59,512 nucleotides of DNA from JBBPYC01 sp038200275 (GTDB lineage: Bacteria > Pseudomonadota > Gammaproteobacteria > Burkholderiales > Burkholderiaceae_C). Below the pieces are notes generated by a model, which searched no databases, had not been told where the DNA came from, and saw only the letters and a program-made list of their open reading frames with translations. Location of the stretch: positions 1 through 59,512 of the forward strand of contig JBBPYC010000032.1 in assembly GCA_038200275.1 (NCBI GenBank), read 5' to 3'. A program made the translations under genes and the position numbers. Every line of letters begins with the position of its first letter. Position 1 is the stretch's first letter. Shown here piece after piece: positions 16,677 through 25,320 of the stretch.

Positions 16677-19046
16677 TCAGTACGGCGTCATACCGAGGCT
16701 GTTGCTGCGAATGATGTTCGGGTTCGGCGGTGGATCGGCTTGCTGCTGGCGCGTGGGCGCATCCCGCCACCAGTCTTGCGGGGGTTGCGCCAGGGGGCGG
16801 GTCTTCGGCGTCGTGCCCGTGGGATTGTCGCTAAGCCGCGGTGCCGGCTGCTGCGGCAACACCGCTGCCTCATTGATGCGCAGCACCGAACTCGGCGCCG
16901 GCTGTGCAGCCAGCTGGCCCGCGCGCATCAGGTCATATCGGTCCATCGACAACTGTTCGACCGACGATGCATCGCGTACCACCACCGGCCGCAGAAACAC
17001 CATCAGGTTCGATTTGCGTCGGGTGCGGCTTTCCGACTTGAACAGGTTGCCTAGAATAGGCACGTCGCCCAGGCCCGGCACCTTGTCGACATTGGCCGAA
17101 TATTCGTCTTGCAGCAATCCGCCCAGCACGACGATCGCGCCGTCGTCGACCACCACGCTGGACTCGATCGATCGCTTGTTGGTGATCAGGCCGGTAGAGG
17201 AATTGACCGACGATGCCAGCACGCTCGACACCTCCTGGTAGATCACGAGCTTGACGCTGCCGTCCTCGCTGATCTGCGGCTTCACGCGCAGGGTCAGGCC
17301 GACGTCCTTGCGCTCAATCGTCTGGAATGGGTTGACCGCGCCGCCCGCACCGGCTGCGCCGGTGGTGAACTGGCCGGTCACGAACGGCACGTTCTGGCCG
17401 ATCACGATGCGCGCTTCCTCATTGTCCAAGGTCAACAGATTCGGCGTCGACAACACGTTGCCATTGCCCGTGCTCTGCAAGAAATTGGCCAGCGCACCCA
17501 GCGCATACACGCCGCCAATTTTTTGTGCAAGGCCGAAATTGAACCCGGCCGGCGGTGCGACCGGATTGGTCGGAAAGCCACTCTTGGTGTTCGCAAACTG
17601 TGAAGCGAGCGTAATGATGTTGCTGCCGCCAGCGCCGTAGTTGGTGCCGATCACGCCGACGGTGCTGCCGCCCTTGCCGAGCAGGCTCTGCCACTGAATG
17701 CCGAAGTCCGCCGCGTTGTCCATGTTGACTTCGGCGATCAGGCTTTCAATGAACACCTGCGCACGGCGCGAGTCGAGCTTGTCGATCACCGCGCGGATCT
17801 GGCGGAACTGCGGCTCTGGCGCGGTGATGATCAACGAGTTGGTCGACGGATCGGCCTGGATCTGCCCGCCCGTGGAAGGCTGGTTGGCCTGCGCCGAATT
17901 CAAGGTCGGACCCGAGGCACTGCCAAGTCCGCCCGCGCCGCCAATCTGCAGCCCGGTGGACAACGCCGTCTGCATTCCTTGCGTCGCGCCCCCGCCCGGC
18001 AGCGCGCCGCCCACACCGCCCACGCCTGCTGTGTTGCCGGCAGCAATTGCAGCACGCAACGTGGCTGCGAGCTTCACCGAATCGGCGTTCTTGAGATAAA
18101 CCACATGGATGTTGCCGGCCGGACCCGCCTCACCCACCATGCTCGGCCGATCGAGCTTGGCGACCAGCGAGCGCACCAACGCGAGCCGGGCCGGATTCGC
18201 TGCCCGCACGATCAGCGCGTTGCTGCGCGGCTCGGGCAGGATCGTGGTGCGGAACGTGGAATCGCCTCCCGGCTGGCCGGGGATGCCAACCGGGGCGCCG
18301 GGCACGCCGCTGCCGGACTCGATCAACCGCAGCAGCAGAGGCGCCAGGTCGCTTGCGATCGCATGCTCAAGCGGGATCACCTCGACATCGGTTGCATTCG
18401 CTACATCCATCGAGCTGATGATGCGGCCGAGCCGGCGCAGGTTGTCCGCATAGTCGGTGATCACGAGCGAGTTGTTGCCCGGGTTCACGTTAATCGTGTT
18501 GTTCGGGCTGATCAACGGCCGCAACACCGGCACCAGATTGTTGGCGTTCTCATGGTTGAGCCGGAAGATCTGCGTGACGATCTGGTTGCCTGTGACGTTC
18601 GGTGCGTTGCCGCCGATCGAGACCGACCCCGCTTGCAGCTTTGCATCGGCTTCGGGCACCACCTTGTCGAGCCCATCGGCCTGCACCACCGTGAAGCCCT
18701 GCAGCCGCAATGCCGCCAGGAACTGGTTGTAGGCCACCGCGGGAGAGACCGGCCGATCGGTGCCCAACGTGATGGTGCCCTTCACGCGCGGGTCCACCAC
18801 CACGTTGCGACCCGTGATCGACGACATCGTGCGTGCCACCGCGGTGATGTCCGCGTTCTCGAAGTTCAACGTCACGGGCTCGGTGCGCTGGGGTTGCGGT
18901 TGTTGCTGCTGCTTGGTCACGCCACGCTTTTGCGCCCAGGAATCAGAAGGAAAAAGCGCTGCAGCGCCCGAAAATGCTGCGAGTCCAGCAATCAAAACAA
19001 TAGCAGTCGGCAGACGCTGAAAACGGGCAGGTGGCATACGAGTCAT
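16677..19046 (-). CDS. gspD: Type II secretion outer-membrane secretin GspD
   Basis: The 789-residue protein forms the outer-membrane channel of the secretion system. After a signal peptide ending at DSWAQ come the N0 domain (VTLNFENADITAVARTMSSITGRNVVVDPRVKG), the N1-N3 repeats (for example IFRLNHENANNLVPVLRPLISPNNTINV and VIPLEHAIASDLAPLLLRLIES), and the secretin core with the NVPFVTGQF and VGLTLRVKPQI blocks and VPGLGDVPILGNLFKS near the C-terminus. N3 holds a long Gly-rich insertion (GAGGLGSASG region). The frame remains open 119 codons upstream, but the ATG at 19046 has GGAAATTGAT before it and gives a proper signal peptide. A C-terminal Gln/Pro-rich tail follows the secretin domain. The 160-base gap to gspN holds one copy of the stop-linked repeat. 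Confidence 0.95.
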   Translation of the reverse strand: MTRMPPARFQRLPTAIVLIAGLAAFSGAAALFPSDSWAQKRGVTKQQQQPQPQRTEPVTLNFENADITAVARTMSSITGRNVVVDPRVKGTITLGTDRPVSPAVAYNQFLAALRLQGFTVVQADGLDKVVPEADAKLQAGSVSIGGNAPNVTGNQIVTQIFRLNHENANNLVPVLRPLISPNNTINVNPGNNSLVITDYADNLRRLGRIISSMDVANATDVEVIPLEHAIASDLAPLLLRLIESGSGVPGAPVGIPGQPGGDSTFRTTILPEPRSNALIVRAANPARLALVRSLVAKLDRPSMVGEAGPAGNIHVVYLKNADSVKLAATLRAAIAAGNTAGVGGVGGALPGGGATQGMQTALSTGLQIGGAGGLGSASGPTLNSAQANQPSTGGQIQADPSTNSLIITAPEPQFRQIRAVIDKLDSRRAQVFIESLIAEVNMDNAADFGIQWQSLLGKGGSTVGVIGTNYGAGGSNIITLASQFANTKSGFPTNPVAPPAGFNFGLAQKIGGVYALGALANFLQSTGNGNVLSTPNLLTLDNEEARIVIGQNVPFVTGQFTTGAAGAGGAVNPFQTIERKDVGLTLRVKPQISEDGSVKLVIYQEVSSVLASSVNSSTGLITNKRSIESSVVVDDGAIVVLGGLLQDEYSANVDKVPGLGDVPILGNLFKSESRTRRKSNLMVFLRPVVVRDASSVEQLSMDRYDLMRAGQLAAQPAPSSVLRINEAAVLPQQPAPRLSDNPTGTTPKTRPLAQPPQDWWRDAPTRQQQADPPPNPNIIRSNSLGMTPY

Positions 19047-19151
19047 ATCAATTTCCAAGGCGCCGTGCCCACCTGAAGCGCGGCACAAAAAAGTTTTGCC
19101 ACCCATCCCGGCAGGGGCTGCAGAGCCGGCTTTGCCGGGATGCGGGCACTG

Positions 19152-19206
19152 CCCCCGGTAGGAAGCATCCTCAAGCCGACCGGAGGGAGCAAAGCGTGGG
19201 GGCGAG
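19152..19206 (-). repeat. Stop-linked imperfect repeat, copy A (after gspN)
   Basis: Read on the minus strand, this segment starts directly after the gspN stop codon and shares the pattern C-rich start, GCTTTGCTCCCTCCGGTCGG core, then CCTACCGGGGGC with copies at 23.9 kb, 25.9 kb and, more weakly, 32.7 kb. A further GC-rich inverted repeat (CCGGC...GCCGG) follows on the gspD side (about 19110-19140). Confidence 0.55.
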
Positions 19207-20031
19207 TCATAGTCTGATGAGGGAGCGCGCCCCGTCGCGGCGCCCGATGATGTTGAGCAGATTGGCCAGCGCATCGATTCGATCCGGTGCGGCGCTGGCG
19301 GTTCCTTCAAAGCGCAGCCGGCCGCCGACGAACTGGCCAGCACCGTCGAGTTGCAGCGCACCGGACAAGGTTTCCAATTGCAGGCTCGGGGCTGCGCCGC
19401 CAACCACCGTCACGCGGTAGCTGCCCATCGGCCGAAGCGTCGACAAGCGCGACGACACATCCACCGCATCCAGCGTCACGGAGCCGGCGAACTGCCAGCG
19501 GCCCGACGCATAAACGGCATTGAATCCGTGCGTGGCCAGGTCGAGTTGTCCTTCGGGCTGCAACGTGTTGAACGGCGCGCCCAGGCCCGAAAGCAACGCG
19601 GCTGGCCAGTGCGATACCCCGTCGGCCAGTTGCAATTGTGCGCCACCAAAAGAGACGGATGCGCGTGCATTGATCGGCGTGCCCATGCAGCAGCGGTTCA
19701 GCAACGCAGCGCTCGCACCGTTCCAACGGGGGCGAAGCGTCCACTCGAGCCGGCCCGGCAGCGCAGTCGCGTCCCGGCTGTCTTCGCCGCCTGACAGCAC
19801 CAGTTGCGCCGAGCCGTCCCAGACCGTGCCGCGCGCGGCTTCGAGCCGCACGTGGCCATTGCTTAGCCGCAGCGCAGCGTCGGCAAGCCAGCGTGCCGGC
19901 GCGAACAGCAGCAGCGCGATGCCAAGGCCCAGCAGCGCGCCGACCAGCGCCCAGCCCCAAGACGCACGGTCGCGCTCATTGCCTGCCGGGTGGGCAGCCA
20001 AGGTAGAACGCGCGCGCCGGGCCATCGTCAA
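19207..20031 (-). CDS. gspN: Type II secretion protein GspN
   Basis: The 274-residue protein is a GspN: one N-terminal membrane helix (WGWALVGALLGLGIALLLFAPARWLADA) and a periplasmic domain with LSNGHVRLEAARGTVWDGSAQLVLSGG, LPGRLEWTLRPRW and a C-terminal RPMGSYRVTVVGG...SLQLETLSGALQLDGAG, the pattern shared by GspN family members. GspN is an accessory inner-membrane component found in a subset of type II systems; its exact role is not settled. It follows gspM with a 36-base gap and precedes gspD, separated by a 160-base spacer holding a repeat. Confidence 0.88.
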   Translation of the reverse strand: MTMARRARSTLAAHPAGNERDRASWGWALVGALLGLGIALLLFAPARWLADAALRLSNGHVRLEAARGTVWDGSAQLVLSGGEDSRDATALPGRLEWTLRPRWNGASAALLNRCCMGTPINARASVSFGGAQLQLADGVSHWPAALLSGLGAPFNTLQPEGQLDLATHGFNAVYASGRWQFAGSVTLDAVDVSSRLSTLRPMGSYRVTVVGGAAPSLQLETLSGALQLDGAGQFVGGRLRFEGTASAAPDRIDALANLLNIIGRRDGARSLIRL

Positions 20032-20067
20032 AGCGTTGAAAAAGCAGCCAAGCCGACCATGGGCGCA

Positions 20068-20613
20068 TCAGCGCGCGGGCAACGCCAGCACGATGGTGCC
20101 GTCCCAGCCCGGATTCGTCGGAATCCCTGAGACGGGGCTGCGCACCAGCCGCACTTCGCTGGGCAGCGCACGCGCATCGATGCGCACCTGCGCAAGCCAG
20201 GCGGCCAAGGCGTCGGCGGTTGTGCCACGCAGCGTGACCGTGGCGCGGTCGCCGAGCACGCCAAACTGCGCGGTGTTGCCAAGGCGCTGCTTGGTCGCGG
20301 CCTCAACAGCGCGCAGTGCCTGGTCGTAATCGATCTTCGGCGCCGCCTGCAGCTCCCGCGCTTGCTGCTGCAGTGCACGCATCTGCAACAACTGCGCTTC
20401 CAGCACCGGCTGCTGCGCACGCGCGGTGCGAAGGGTCTGCAATGCCGGCGCAAGCAGCAACCACCAAAGCAGCGCCGCGACCGCCAGCGCAACGGCGATC
20501 CGCACAGCACGTCGTTCGCGCGGCGCAAGTGCGTTCCAGCGCGTGGCCAGCGCACGACGCCAGTTTGCTGCTGCGCCCGAGCGCTCGGACGACGCAATCA
20601 GCACCGTGCTCAC
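20068..20613 (-). CDS. gspM: Type II secretion protein GspM
   Basis: The 181-residue protein has the GspM layout: a short basic cytoplasmic part containing WNALAPRERRAVRIA, one membrane helix (VALAVAALLWWLLLAPAL), a coiled-coil-like stretch of Gln/Leu/Ala heptads (LRTARAQQPVLEAQLLQMRALQQQARELQ) and a small periplasmic ferredoxin-like domain. GspM binds GspL and helps place it in the inner-membrane platform. The ATG overlaps the gspL stop by four bases, showing coupled translation. Confidence 0.9.
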   Translation of the reverse strand: MSTVLIASSERSGAAANWRRALATRWNALAPRERRAVRIAVALAVAALLWWLLLAPALQTLRTARAQQPVLEAQLLQMRALQQQARELQAAPKIDYDQALRAVEAATKQRLGNTAQFGVLGDRATVTLRGTTADALAAWLAQVRIDARALPSEVRLVRSPVSGIPTNPGWDGTIVLALPAR

Positions 20614-21908
20614 GTGCGTCCGCCCAGGGCACCAGTGCCGCTGCCCGTGCCACTGGTTTGCGGCTGCACCAGCAACGCGTCCGCGTCGGTGCGCGCGACC
20701 AGGCCCGCACCGCGCAGCCGGTCCGCCAAGGCGGCCACTTGCGGTGCGGTCAGGGTCAGTCCCTTCAGCCGCAGCTCACCGTTCGCAAATTCGATCGCTG
20801 TTGGCAGTGGGCCTTGCGGCGCCACCTGTGCCAGCGCCTGCGAAGCGCTGGAAAGCATCGCTTCGAAATCGCGCCCGCTCGCAGCACCAGCCGTCTGGCT
20901 CAACACGCTCAGCTCACGCTGCATCTGCACCGGCGCGTCCACCACCACTTGAACCCCGGGAAACGTTTCGGTCAGCACGGCACCGAGCGCCTGCCGTTTG
21001 GCCGCAAGCGCTGTGCGTTCGCGCCAGGCCCAGGCGTTCAACCCGATCAACTGGGTCAGCAGCAGCAACACAACGCCCCAGCGCGCGGCCCGCCAGCGCG
21101 GTGCATTGAGCCATTCGCGCGTAGCACCTCCGGCCTTGCGCAGTGCGCGTCCGCGGCCAGAGCTCTGTAAGCCGAATTGCGCCAAGTCCCACGACCCGCG
21201 GGCTGCGTCCAACCAACGTTCCGGCGCGGGCTGCAACGTCGGCGGGCGAACAAATACCTGTTCGGCCAGTTGCGTGACCGCGGGCTCGGCAAACAGCGGC
21301 ACTTCCTCAGGCGGTGGTGCACCGCCGAATGCAAGCACCAGCGTGGCCGAGCCGAGCGGCACGATGCGCACGCCGCGCGCATCGACGCACGTTAGCAACG
21401 GCTGCTCTGCCGTGCCGACAGCGTAGAGGGCGTCGTTGCCGGGGGCAAATTCGGGGACGATGCGGCCTGCGGCGCGGCCCGCATCTTCAAGCGCCTGCAG
21501 CGCGGTGCGCAGCCACTGCCGATCACACACCGCGACCCAGGCCGGCACGCCGGTGCGGGCACCGGACTCAAGCGCGAAGTGCAGTTGGTCGGTCGCATCG
21601 AGCAACCGGTCCTCCAGCAGGCCGTCGAGCACCGCGCGCAGCCGGGGTGAGCCCGCACCCTGTCGATTCAACGTGCCTTTCGGCAAATCGACTTGGTGCC
21701 ACGACAACATGGCGGCAGGCACCAGCGCCACGACCTCGCTTGCACCGCGGCCACGGGCCGGCAGCGCGGCCAGCGGCGCGCTGGCATGCTGCGTCACGCT
21801 GAGTCCATCGGCTGAGGCAAGCGCGTATTCCCAAGCCGCACCGGCGGCTGCAGGCGGCGCTGCGGCACCCGGTGCCGTCTGCGGGAGGACAACGATCAGG
21901 CTGGACAT
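20610..21908 (-). CDS. gspL: Type II secretion protein GspL
   Basis: The 432-residue protein has an N-terminal cytoplasmic actin-like domain (VVALVPAAMLSWHQVDLPKG, RAVLDGLLEDRLLDATDQLHFAL, WVAVCDRQWLRTAL), a membrane helix around residue 275 (WGVVLLLLTQLIGLNAWAW) and a periplasmic ferredoxin-like C-terminal domain (AIEFANGELRLKGLTLTAPQVAALADRL). GspL recruits the GspE ATPase to the membrane and contacts GspM. It is complete. The 90-base gap to gspK has no gene. Confidence 0.92.
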   Translation of the reverse strand: MSSLIVVLPQTAPGAAAPPAAAGAAWEYALASADGLSVTQHASAPLAALPARGRGASEVVALVPAAMLSWHQVDLPKGTLNRQGAGSPRLRAVLDGLLEDRLLDATDQLHFALESGARTGVPAWVAVCDRQWLRTALQALEDAGRAAGRIVPEFAPGNDALYAVGTAEQPLLTCVDARGVRIVPLGSATLVLAFGGAPPPEEVPLFAEPAVTQLAEQVFVRPPTLQPAPERWLDAARGSWDLAQFGLQSSGRGRALRKAGGATREWLNAPRWRAARWGVVLLLLTQLIGLNAWAWRERTALAAKRQALGAVLTETFPGVQVVVDAPVQMQRELSVLSQTAGAASGRDFEAMLSSASQALAQVAPQGPLPTAIEFANGELRLKGLTLTAPQVAALADRLRGAGLVARTDADALLVQPQTSGTGSGTGALGGRT

Positions 21909-21998
21909 GGGATTCTGGAGGGCAACCGGTCATTCTAGAGAGCCGCTTTCAGCGGCCGATCGGGCCGCGTGCAGACAGTGCGCTGCGCCGCCGGGCAA

Positions 21999-23036
21999 TC
22001 AGGGCAAGTTGGCCGAGCCTGTAGCGCCGCGCGCGGTCAGCCGTTCGTCAAACGACAACCGCTCGCGCGACAACGTGACGATCATCGGGTCGGGGCCGAC
22101 GTTCTTGCGGTACACCACCGAACGTTCTTCGAGCGTGATCGATTCGAGCCGAAGCCGTCCGCGCACTTCGAAATAGCTCGAGGCCACACTGAAACGACCA
22201 TCGGCAAACGGCGGTGTGGTGGTTTTGCCAAGCAGCGTCGCCGGGTCGGCCGTCGAGCGAAAGTACTGACTTGCGCGCGCGGCCACAAGCCGTTCGGCAT
22301 CCGCCAGCGTCAGCAGCGGCTCCGCGGCGGCCAGCACGACCGCACTGGCCGTGTTGATGTTGATGAGCGTTTTTCCAGCTACCGGCAGCAGCGTCACGTA
22401 TGGCTCCAGAGCAGCCAGCACCGGCGCGGACAGCCCGTAGTTGATGAGCTGTGCCACGCGTTGCGGCGCGATCGGCGCGCCCGTGGCGGAGTCGGCGTCG
22501 GGTGCAATCCAGGCACGCCGCAAGTTGTCGGCCAACACGCTCAACTCACTTTGCGGCAACCCGAGCTGCTTGAACAACCGTGCAAACGCGTCATACCAGA
22601 TTTCAGACGCTGAGCTGTCGACCAGATTGCGCAGATTCATGCGCGCTTGCAGGTCGCTGATCTGGCCTGACAAGAAGGCGTCGAGCGCTTCCTCGTCGGT
22701 CTGCCCGCCCGTGTTGTCGCGGTCCACTGCCAAAAACGTGGACAGGCGCGATTCGGCCAACGGCACCGCCCAGGGTTCGCCCAACTGGTCGATTCCTTCG
22801 CCGTTCTTCGTGGCTTGCCCGTCGAGCCGCAGGATCAGCCGCGCCCAGTCGACCGCGCCGACCAGAATCCAGCTCGACTGCACGCGTGCGCGCTCGGCCG
22901 CTTCGACTTCGACGCTGCGCCATTGCTGCCACAGCGCGGCGGCAGCGAACGTGGCGACCAGCGTCACGGTGAGCATCGCCTGCAGCAGCGCGGCGCCATG
23001 CGCGCGTCTTGCAGGGGCCCGCCGTCGCCGGTTCAC
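21999..23036 (-). CDS. gspK: Type II secretion minor pseudopilin GspK
   Basis: The 345-residue protein starts at a GTG that overlaps the gspJ stop codon (GTGA); the frame is open further upstream but only as a shadow of gspJ. The N-terminus RRRRAPARRAHGAALLQAMLTVTLVATFAAAALWQQW is a GspK-type prepilin leader and helix; the usual Glu at +5 of pseudopilins is absent, as is normal for GspK. The large globular domain shows LSGQISDLQARMNLRNLV, ELSVLADNLRRAWIAPD and a C-terminal TLININTASAVVLAAAEPLL block. GspK caps the pseudopilus tip with GspI and GspJ. Confidence 0.92.
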   Translation of the reverse strand: MNRRRRAPARRAHGAALLQAMLTVTLVATFAAAALWQQWRSVEVEAAERARVQSSWILVGAVDWARLILRLDGQATKNGEGIDQLGEPWAVPLAESRLSTFLAVDRDNTGGQTDEEALDAFLSGQISDLQARMNLRNLVDSSASEIWYDAFARLFKQLGLPQSELSVLADNLRRAWIAPDADSATGAPIAPQRVAQLINYGLSAPVLAALEPYVTLLPVAGKTLININTASAVVLAAAEPLLTLADAERLVAARASQYFRSTADPATLLGKTTTPPFADGRFSVASSYFEVRGRLRLESITLEERSVVYRKNVGPDPMIVTLSRERLSFDERLTARGATGSANLP

Positions 23037-23785
23037 GATCTGCCCCCACCGACGGTCGGCCGCACCCAGTCGCGCACGAGCCGGCCGGCCAGCGGATGGC
23101 CGGCCGGCAGGTCGAGCACGAGCCGCACACCGTCCGGCGGCGTGAACGTCACCGGCTGCGCAAACCCGGCGATCGGCTGCGGCAAGTTCGGCAATGGCGT
23201 GCGGATCACCGTGCCGGTGCTCGACAGCGGATTGGTCCAAGTGCCGTCGCGCTTATAGAAGTAGTAGAGCTGCCAGCCCGTCAGCGGCAGCAGCGCGATC
23301 TCGCGCTGGCGCTGCTCCGGCGTGGCGTTCTCGATCCACTGCGCGGCTTGCTCCCACGCCTGCTGCAGATCCCCCTGGCGCCAGAGTTCGGGCGACTGCC
23401 AGCGCAGCCACTGGCCGCCACCAGCCGCGTCGCGCCGGCTCCACGCGACCACCAGCCAGCCGGCGCTGGGCGCCGTGCCGCTGCGGCGCACGATGCGCAG
23501 CCCGCGGCCGTCCCAGTCGAGCGCCTTGTTCTGCGGTATGGCTTGCTCGTTCGCCTCCAGATCCGCCGTCCACTGCCCAAGCGCTGCCTGCAACGTCAAC
23601 ACTTGATCGGACCGCGCCTGCGTATAAGCCTGCGCCCGCACCATGCCGTCCAGCCCACGCCATGACAGCAGCGCCAGCAGCGCCATCACAAAGATCGCCA
23701 CCATCAGCTCGACCAGCGTGAAGCCGCGCGCAGCGCGGCAACCGGCTTGTCGACCCGATGCGGGGGATGCGTCGGAACGTTTCAA
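23033..23785 (-). CDS. gspJ: Type II secretion minor pseudopilin GspJ
   Basis: The product has a prepilin-peptidase site ARG-FTLVELMVAIFVMALLALLSWRGL and a globular domain (LGQWTADLEANEQAIPQN, WLVVAWSRRDAAGGGQWLRWQSP, WQLYYFYKRDGTW) typical of GspJ. The start was set at a TTG (23785) because GGAGG lies five bases upstream; the frame stays open to an ATG at 23827, but that lacks a ribosome binding site and would give a longer leader. This gives about 250 residues with a 20-residue basic leader. Its stop overlaps the GTG start of gspK. A 145-base spacer with the repeat copy B separates it from gspI. Confidence 0.9.
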   Translation of the reverse strand: MKRSDASPASGRQAGCRAARGFTLVELMVAIFVMALLALLSWRGLDGMVRAQAYTQARSDQVLTLQAALGQWTADLEANEQAIPQNKALDWDGRGLRIVRRSGTAPSAGWLVVAWSRRDAAGGGQWLRWQSPELWRQGDLQQAWEQAAQWIENATPEQRQREIALLPLTGWQLYYFYKRDGTWTNPLSSTGTVIRTPLPNLPQPIAGFAQPVTFTPPDGVRLVLDLPAGHPLAGRLVRDWVRPTVGGGRS

Positions 23786-23873
23786 ACACGACCTCCACTG
23801 CACAACGCAAAACCGAGAAGCAGCCAAGCTGAGACAACGTCATGCAACCAGCGCCGGCAGTCCGCAGACGCAA

Positions 23874-23930
23874 CCACCGGTGGGGGGAAGGCGAGACCCG
23901 ACGGAGGGGAGCGAAGCCTGGGGATGAGCA
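23874..23930 (-). repeat. Stop-linked imperfect repeat, copy B (after gspI)
   Basis: On the minus strand it begins at the gspI stop codon (TGA at 23933-23931) and continues with CCCCAGGCTTCGCTCCCCTC, CGTCGGGTCTCGCC and a run of C before ACCGGTGG. It is the best copy for defining the core CTTCGCT...TCCGTCGGGC followed by C-rich CCTTCCCCCCACCGG. Confidence 0.6.
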
Positions 23931-24305
23931 TCAAAATCTGCCCACGATGCTCTTGAGGTCCAACAACGGCCGCGTGCCGTCGGACACGCGCGCGCTCACA
24001 ACGCGAAAACTCGGGTTCGGCGTTGGCAACACCGACACCGTCACGGTGAGGCTGCGGCCCGCTTGGTCGCACGCCACCGTGCTGTCGCCGGTGCCAGGCA
24101 TCTGGCTCGACAGGCGCGCTTTCACGAGTTCGTTCTCGGCGCAGATCTCGGCCAGCAACAAGTCCGACTGACGCTCGGCATTGCGCGTTAGCGCCTCGGT
24201 GGACTTCAAGCCCGCCGCAAGTGCGATCGCAACGATCGCAAGCGCCACGAGCACTTCGATCAGCGTAAATCCGCGGCTGCCTGTTCGGGCCATCGGTGCA
24301 GGCAT
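23931..24305 (-). CDS. gspI: Type II secretion minor pseudopilin GspI
   Basis: The 124-residue protein has the pseudopilin leader and helix SRG-FTLIEVLVALAIVAIALAAGLKSTEALTRNA, with Glu at +5, followed by a small globular domain ending PSFRVVSARVSDG...LLDLKSIVGRF. Its ATG overlaps the gspH stop by one base (TAATG), so translation is coupled. A second in-frame ATG four codons later is an alternative start. GspI initiates the pseudopilus tip complex with GspJ and GspK. Confidence 0.92.
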   Translation of the reverse strand: MPAPMARTGSRGFTLIEVLVALAIVAIALAAGLKSTEALTRNAERQSDLLLAEICAENELVKARLSSQMPGTGDSTVACDQAGRSLTVTVSVLPTPNPSFRVVSARVSDGTRPLLDLKSIVGRF

Positions 24306-24745
24306 TACAACGGCGCGCCAAGGCTGCTCAACACGGCGAACGGCCGCAGTCCGTCGGTCGCCACGGTAAGGGGGCGGTCGGCCCGGCCGGCTGCATACAA
24401 CACCACCGCTTGCGCGCCAATGATCGGCTCTGGCCCAAGCACCAGCGTCGCGCCTGGGTTGGCCTGTGTGGTCGGTTGCAGCCAGCGGTTCGGCAGCGTA
24501 TCGCGCGGCAATCCGTCGAAGCGGAAGCCCCCTTCGACCGCTCGCCAACGCACCACGATGCCGCTTGCACGGGAACGGGCCCTTGCCGACTCGAGCAGTG
24601 CGGAGAGCCGCTGCGCTTCGCGTTCGAGGCTGGTTTCCGCTGGGTCGCGCATCGCCACCGTGACACCGGCCGTCGCCAGCGCGATGATCGCGATCACCAC
24701 CATCAACTCGATCAGCGTAAAGCCAGCGCGGCGCGTGCTTTTCAT
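24305..24745 (-). CDS. gspH: Type II secretion minor pseudopilin GspH
   Basis: The 146-residue protein begins MKSTRRAG-FTLIELMVVIAIIALATAGVTVAMRD, a clean prepilin peptidase site with Glu at +5, followed by a GspH-type domain (REAQRLSALLESARARSRASGIVVRW, FRFDGLPRDTLPNRWL, LVLGPEPIIGAQAVVLY, LTVATDGLRPFAV). The open frame extends upstream into antisense sequence; the ATG at 24745 is the only start that gives a normal short leader. It follows gspG by 53 bases. Confidence 0.92.
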   Translation of the reverse strand: MKSTRRAGFTLIELMVVIAIIALATAGVTVAMRDPAETSLEREAQRLSALLESARARSRASGIVVRWRAVEGGFRFDGLPRDTLPNRWLQPTTQANPGATLVLGPEPIIGAQAVVLYAAGRADRPLTVATDGLRPFAVLSSLGAPL

Positions 24746-24798
24746 CAACGCGAGTGGTGAGGCGGCGGCCAAGTGTTGGGATGGCGCGATGTGCGCGG

Positions 24799-25239
24799 CT
24801 ACTGCCAGCTGCCGATGTCGGCGTTCTTGCCTTCGCCACCGGGCTGGCCGTCGGCGCCGAACGACATCACGTCGATCTCGCCCTTGATGCCGGGGTTCAG
24901 ATACTGGTACTGCCGAGCCCACGGATCGTTCGGCAGTTTCTCCAGATAAGGCTTCCAGTTCGGTGGCACCGGATTGGTTTGCGGCCGGGTCAACAGCGCC
25001 TGCAAGCCTTGCTGCGCGGTCGGGTAGCGCTGGTTGTCGAGCTTGTAGAGCTTCAACGCCTGCACCAAATTGTTCACGTCGGTGCGCGCAGCCGTCACGC
25101 GCGCGTCGTCGGCGCGGTCCAGCACGTTCGGCACGATCAGCGCAGCGAGAACGCCGATGATGACGAGCACCACCATCAGCTCGATCAGGGTGAAGCCGAC
25201 TTGGGCCTTGCGTAGCAGGTGGGCAGGGCGATGGAGCAT
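24799..25239 (-). CDS. gspG: Type II secretion major pseudopilin GspG
   Basis: The 146-residue protein is the major pseudopilin: leader MLHRPAHLLRKAQVG, then FTLIELMVVLVIIGVLAALIVPNVLDRADDARVTAARTDVNNLVQALKLYKLDNQRYPTAQQGLQAL, and a C-terminal domain with LEKLPNDPWARQYQYLNPG, GEIDVMSFGADGQPGGEGKNADIGSW that holds the calcium-binding loop residues. It is the first gene of the G-H-I-J-K-L-M-N-D-E order on the minus strand. Only 81 bases separate it from the divergent gspC, so promoters for both must lie in that gap. Confidence 0.96.
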   Translation of the reverse strand: MLHRPAHLLRKAQVGFTLIELMVVLVIIGVLAALIVPNVLDRADDARVTAARTDVNNLVQALKLYKLDNQRYPTAQQGLQALLTRPQTNPVPPNWKPYLEKLPNDPWARQYQYLNPGIKGEIDVMSFGADGQPGGEGKNADIGSWQ

Positions 25240-25320
25240 AGGTGAGATGTTTGACGGCCAAAAGCCTGCAGGAGCGGCACTGCGCGGGCGGCTTCGAACC
25301 GTGGGGAAAACGGACCTTGC

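Noticed and set aside
17979..19076. Plus-strand frame of 365 codons antisense to gspD
   Set aside because: Composition is typical of an antisense shadow and gspD is complete on the minus strand.
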